This document shows, piece after piece, positions 23,733-25,294 of a DNA stretch of 25,294 bases. The stretch spans positions 1 through 25,294 of the forward strand of contig JAXMBX010000065.1 in NCBI GenBank assembly GCA_046349635.1, written 5' to 3'. A model generated the notes under the pieces. It had not been told where the DNA came from. It worked only from the letters and a program-made list of their open reading frames with translations, and did no database searches. Within the stretch, counting starts at the first letter, position 1. Each line of letters opens with the position of its first letter. The stretch comes from JAXMBX01 sp046349635 (GTDB lineage Bacteria; Planctomycetota; Planctomycetia; Planctomycetales; Planctomycetaceae). A program made the position numbers and the translations under genes.

Positions 23733-23789
23733 GTCCACAGGGGATCGACCTTTCACCTTCGGTCGGTCTCCTGTGGACCGTGCTTTTTT
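23733..23789 (+). terminator. Long hairpin with T-run, plus strand
   Basis: GTCCACAGG (23733-23741) pairs with CCTGTGGAC (23770-23778), and CGACC with GGTCG (23746-23750, 23761-23765). A T6 run (23784-23789) follows after CGTGC. Spacing to the T-run is longer than ideal, and no plus-strand gene precedes it. It lies 16 bases past the DUF1254 stop on the other strand and may serve that gene as a stable 3' structure. Confidence 0.45.
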
Positions 23790-23804
23790 ATGGGACGTGC
23801 ATTT

Positions 23805-25202
23805 TTATTTGGCGAGTTGGACGGCGGGGGGTTTCCAGGTGCCGTTGATGATGGAGGGGTCTTTCTCACTGGGCCAATAGAGGCGCATCATGAGAACAAA
23901 CTGGCCTTTGGGGGCGGGGAGCCAGTTGGCTTCCTGGTCCTTACCCGGGGATGCGTGCTGGATGTAGAGATCGAGGGAGCCGTCGGCGTTGAACTTGAGG
24001 TTGTTGCGGGGGCTGACGGTGTATTTGTTGAGAGGGTTGTCGACGAAGAAGTAGTTGGCGTCGTACATGGTGATGGACCAGAAGGCGTTCGCGGGAGGGG
24101 TCTGCCCCTTGGGGAAGTGCACGACGTAGTTGTTCGCTCCGTTGTAGGGCTTCCCTTCCGCATCGACGTTGGAGGTGGGATAGACGGCGTCCTGGGGGCG
24201 GTTGGCGCCGAGTCCGATGGCGGTGATGAAGGCGCGTTGGAGGTAGTCGGTGCCGTAGATGCCGGCCTTGGTGGTGAAGATCCAGCCGTTGAGATCGACT
24301 CCCCCTTGCTTGAAGTGGCCCATGATCTGTTGCTGGGCGGCGAGAGGGATCTTTTTAGCGGCGGCATTAGGGAGCTTCAGGGGATCGAATTCCTGGCCGG
24401 GGACGAGGCCGATCTTGGCGAGTTTTTCAAGGATGGGGGCGTCGGCCTCGGCGGGGGGATTCTGTTTCATGAGGGCGGCGAGGAGCGTGAAGTAGGTGAT
24501 GGAGTCGAGCGCGTGCACCTGGTCACGGACGGGTGTTTTGGTGTCAATGGAGGGATTGACCCGGCCTGCGGGAGGGGTGTAGGGCTTGCCGTAGGCGCTC
24601 AAGGGGGTGAGCTGGTACTGGTCCATGATGGCGTGGACGGCGGCGTAGTCTTCGGGGGTGCCGGTGCAGTAGGTGCGGCCGAGGATCCAGACCATGTTGG
24701 TGGGGGATTTGAGTTGCTTGACTCCGGTGGGGAGCTCGCCCTTCCAGTTGGGGCCGGTGATGGCGTAGGTCTGTGCTTTGGTACCGGTGGTGCGTTTGCC
24801 GGGGACCTCGAAGACGTTGGTCCAGCCGCTGAGCATGGGCATGAGGTAGTAGCGATCGTGCTCATCGGGGAGGCTGAGGACGTAGGGTTCATTGGCGAGG
24901 TCGAGCCAGGCGGTGGAGTAGAGGGTGTCGGCGTTGGGGGCGGTGACGTCCTTGAAGGCGGCATCGGGATATTTGCGCATGAGGAGGAACTGGCCCATGG
25001 GAGCATGAGTTCCCTGGGGGGCGGCGACGTTGGTCATGACGCGGCGGGTGAATTCCATGGTGACGAGGGGGTAGCCATAGATGTAGGCTTCGACGCCAAT
25101 GTCGGTGGCTTCCTCGTCAGAGAGTTGTGCGGAGGCGGGGGTGCCCATCAGAGTGACGAGCGTGAGGATGAGAGCAGGAACCCAGGTCGTGACGGATTTC
25201 AT
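23805..25202 (-). CDS. Exported DUF1254/DUF1214 domain protein
   Basis: The 465-residue exported protein has unknown activity. The start is MKSVTTWVPALILTL (25200-25202); a longer reading to 25271 would bury the signal peptide. The signal sequence ends at GTPASA|QLS. The DUF1254 domain follows (GVEAYIYGYPLVTMEFTRRV, TAPNADTLYSTAWLDLANEP, RYYLMPMLSGWTNVF). The C-terminal DUF1214 domain follows (FWSITMYDANYFFVDNPLNK, SLDLYIQHASPG) and ends in the family signature RLYWPSEKDPSIINGTWKPP. Length and architecture are normal. It is transcribed alone, close to the right edge of the window. Confidence 0.92.
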   Translation of the reverse strand: MKSVTTWVPALILTLVTLMGTPASAQLSDEEATDIGVEAYIYGYPLVTMEFTRRVMTNVAAPQGTHAPMGQFLLMRKYPDAAFKDVTAPNADTLYSTAWLDLANEPYVLSLPDEHDRYYLMPMLSGWTNVFEVPGKRTTGTKAQTYAITGPNWKGELPTGVKQLKSPTNMVWILGRTYCTGTPEDYAAVHAIMDQYQLTPLSAYGKPYTPPAGRVNPSIDTKTPVRDQVHALDSITYFTLLAALMKQNPPAEADAPILEKLAKIGLVPGQEFDPLKLPNAAAKKIPLAAQQQIMGHFKQGGVDLNGWIFTTKAGIYGTDYLQRAFITAIGLGANRPQDAVYPTSNVDAEGKPYNGANNYVVHFPKGQTPPANAFWSITMYDANYFFVDNPLNKYTVSPRNNLKFNADGSLDLYIQHASPGKDQEANWLPAPKGQFVLMMRLYWPSEKDPSIINGTWKPPAVQLAK

Positions 25203-25294
25203 AAGAGGTGTTTCCCGGATGGTTGAACGAGTTTGCAGGCCGTTTTGCAGATGAGGCTGGAAAGCAGTCAATTTCTTACCGCGCGGTATGGTCC

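Noticed and set aside
23640..25226. 528-codon plus-strand open frame opposite the DUF1254 gene
   Set aside because: It is extremely Gly/Val-rich without motifs; the minus strand has a signal peptide and complete DUF1254/DUF1214 signatures.

Overview
The window is about 25 kb of high-GC bacterial DNA and most likely comes from a planctomycete (Planctomycetota). Two exported proteins carry the planctomycete-style N-terminal export motif of the LEPR-XLL type (NLEIRSMLSA near 3360-3400; ALEDRQLLSA near 6090-6120). The small protein at 9018-9410 is of a kind I associate with planctomycetes. Intergenic DNA is rich in dispersed hairpins. No rRNA, tRNA, CRISPR array, phage module or transposase gene was found.

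Layout: 1-2570 (+), the 3' part of putA (proline catabolism), intact in the proline dehydrogenase domain and broken by many frameshifts in the aldehyde dehydrogenase domain. 2571-3245, non-coding, packed with inverted repeats. 3246-5473 (+), a frameshifted secreted animal-type haem peroxidase. 5706-6173 (-), a small LEPR-XLL protein. 6408-8450 (-), an intact DsbD-type thiol:disulfide reductase. 8460-9017, a leader region with a tandem duplication holding two 8-codon micro-ORFs. 9018-9410 (+), a conserved small protein with a strong terminator. 9476-10859 (-), a broken pair: an unrecognised protein and an ankyrin-repeat protein. 11099-11860 (+), a DUF4239/bestrophin-like membrane protein. 12057-14004 (-), frameshifted argS. 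14258-14848 (-), rsfS with a lysine-rich tail. 15274-16086 (+), a family 2 glycosyltransferase. 16180-17364 (-), an LptF/LptG permease. 17741-18424 (+), a tiny membrane protein and a solitary HPt protein. 18431-20711 (-), a DUF1778 antitoxin-like protein, a DinB-fold protein and a secreted STN-like protein. 20742-21494 (+), a PTR1-like short-chain dehydrogenase. 21476-23517 (-), a polX-yggU operon. 23805-25202 (-), an exported DUF1254/DUF1214 protein.

The genes are mostly unrelated housekeeping and envelope functions; the only clear operon is polX-yggU. Two themes stand out. First, single-base frame breaks cluster in patches (1.2-2.5, 4.3-5.4, 9.7-10.3 and 12.3-13.3 kb) and hit argS, normally essential, at least five times. 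These patches are better read as uncorrected sequence error than as gene decay, and the affected genes are annotated as probably functional. Second, at least two families of dispersed palindromic repeats, with related hairpins, occupy the intergenic spaces. The first family always lies in the same orientation and ends in the same short GCCACCC-like tail, which resembles REP-type elements. The twin SD-preceded micro-ORFs between dsbD and the 9018 gene are the most unusual small-scale structure. No complete new multi-gene system could be supported.
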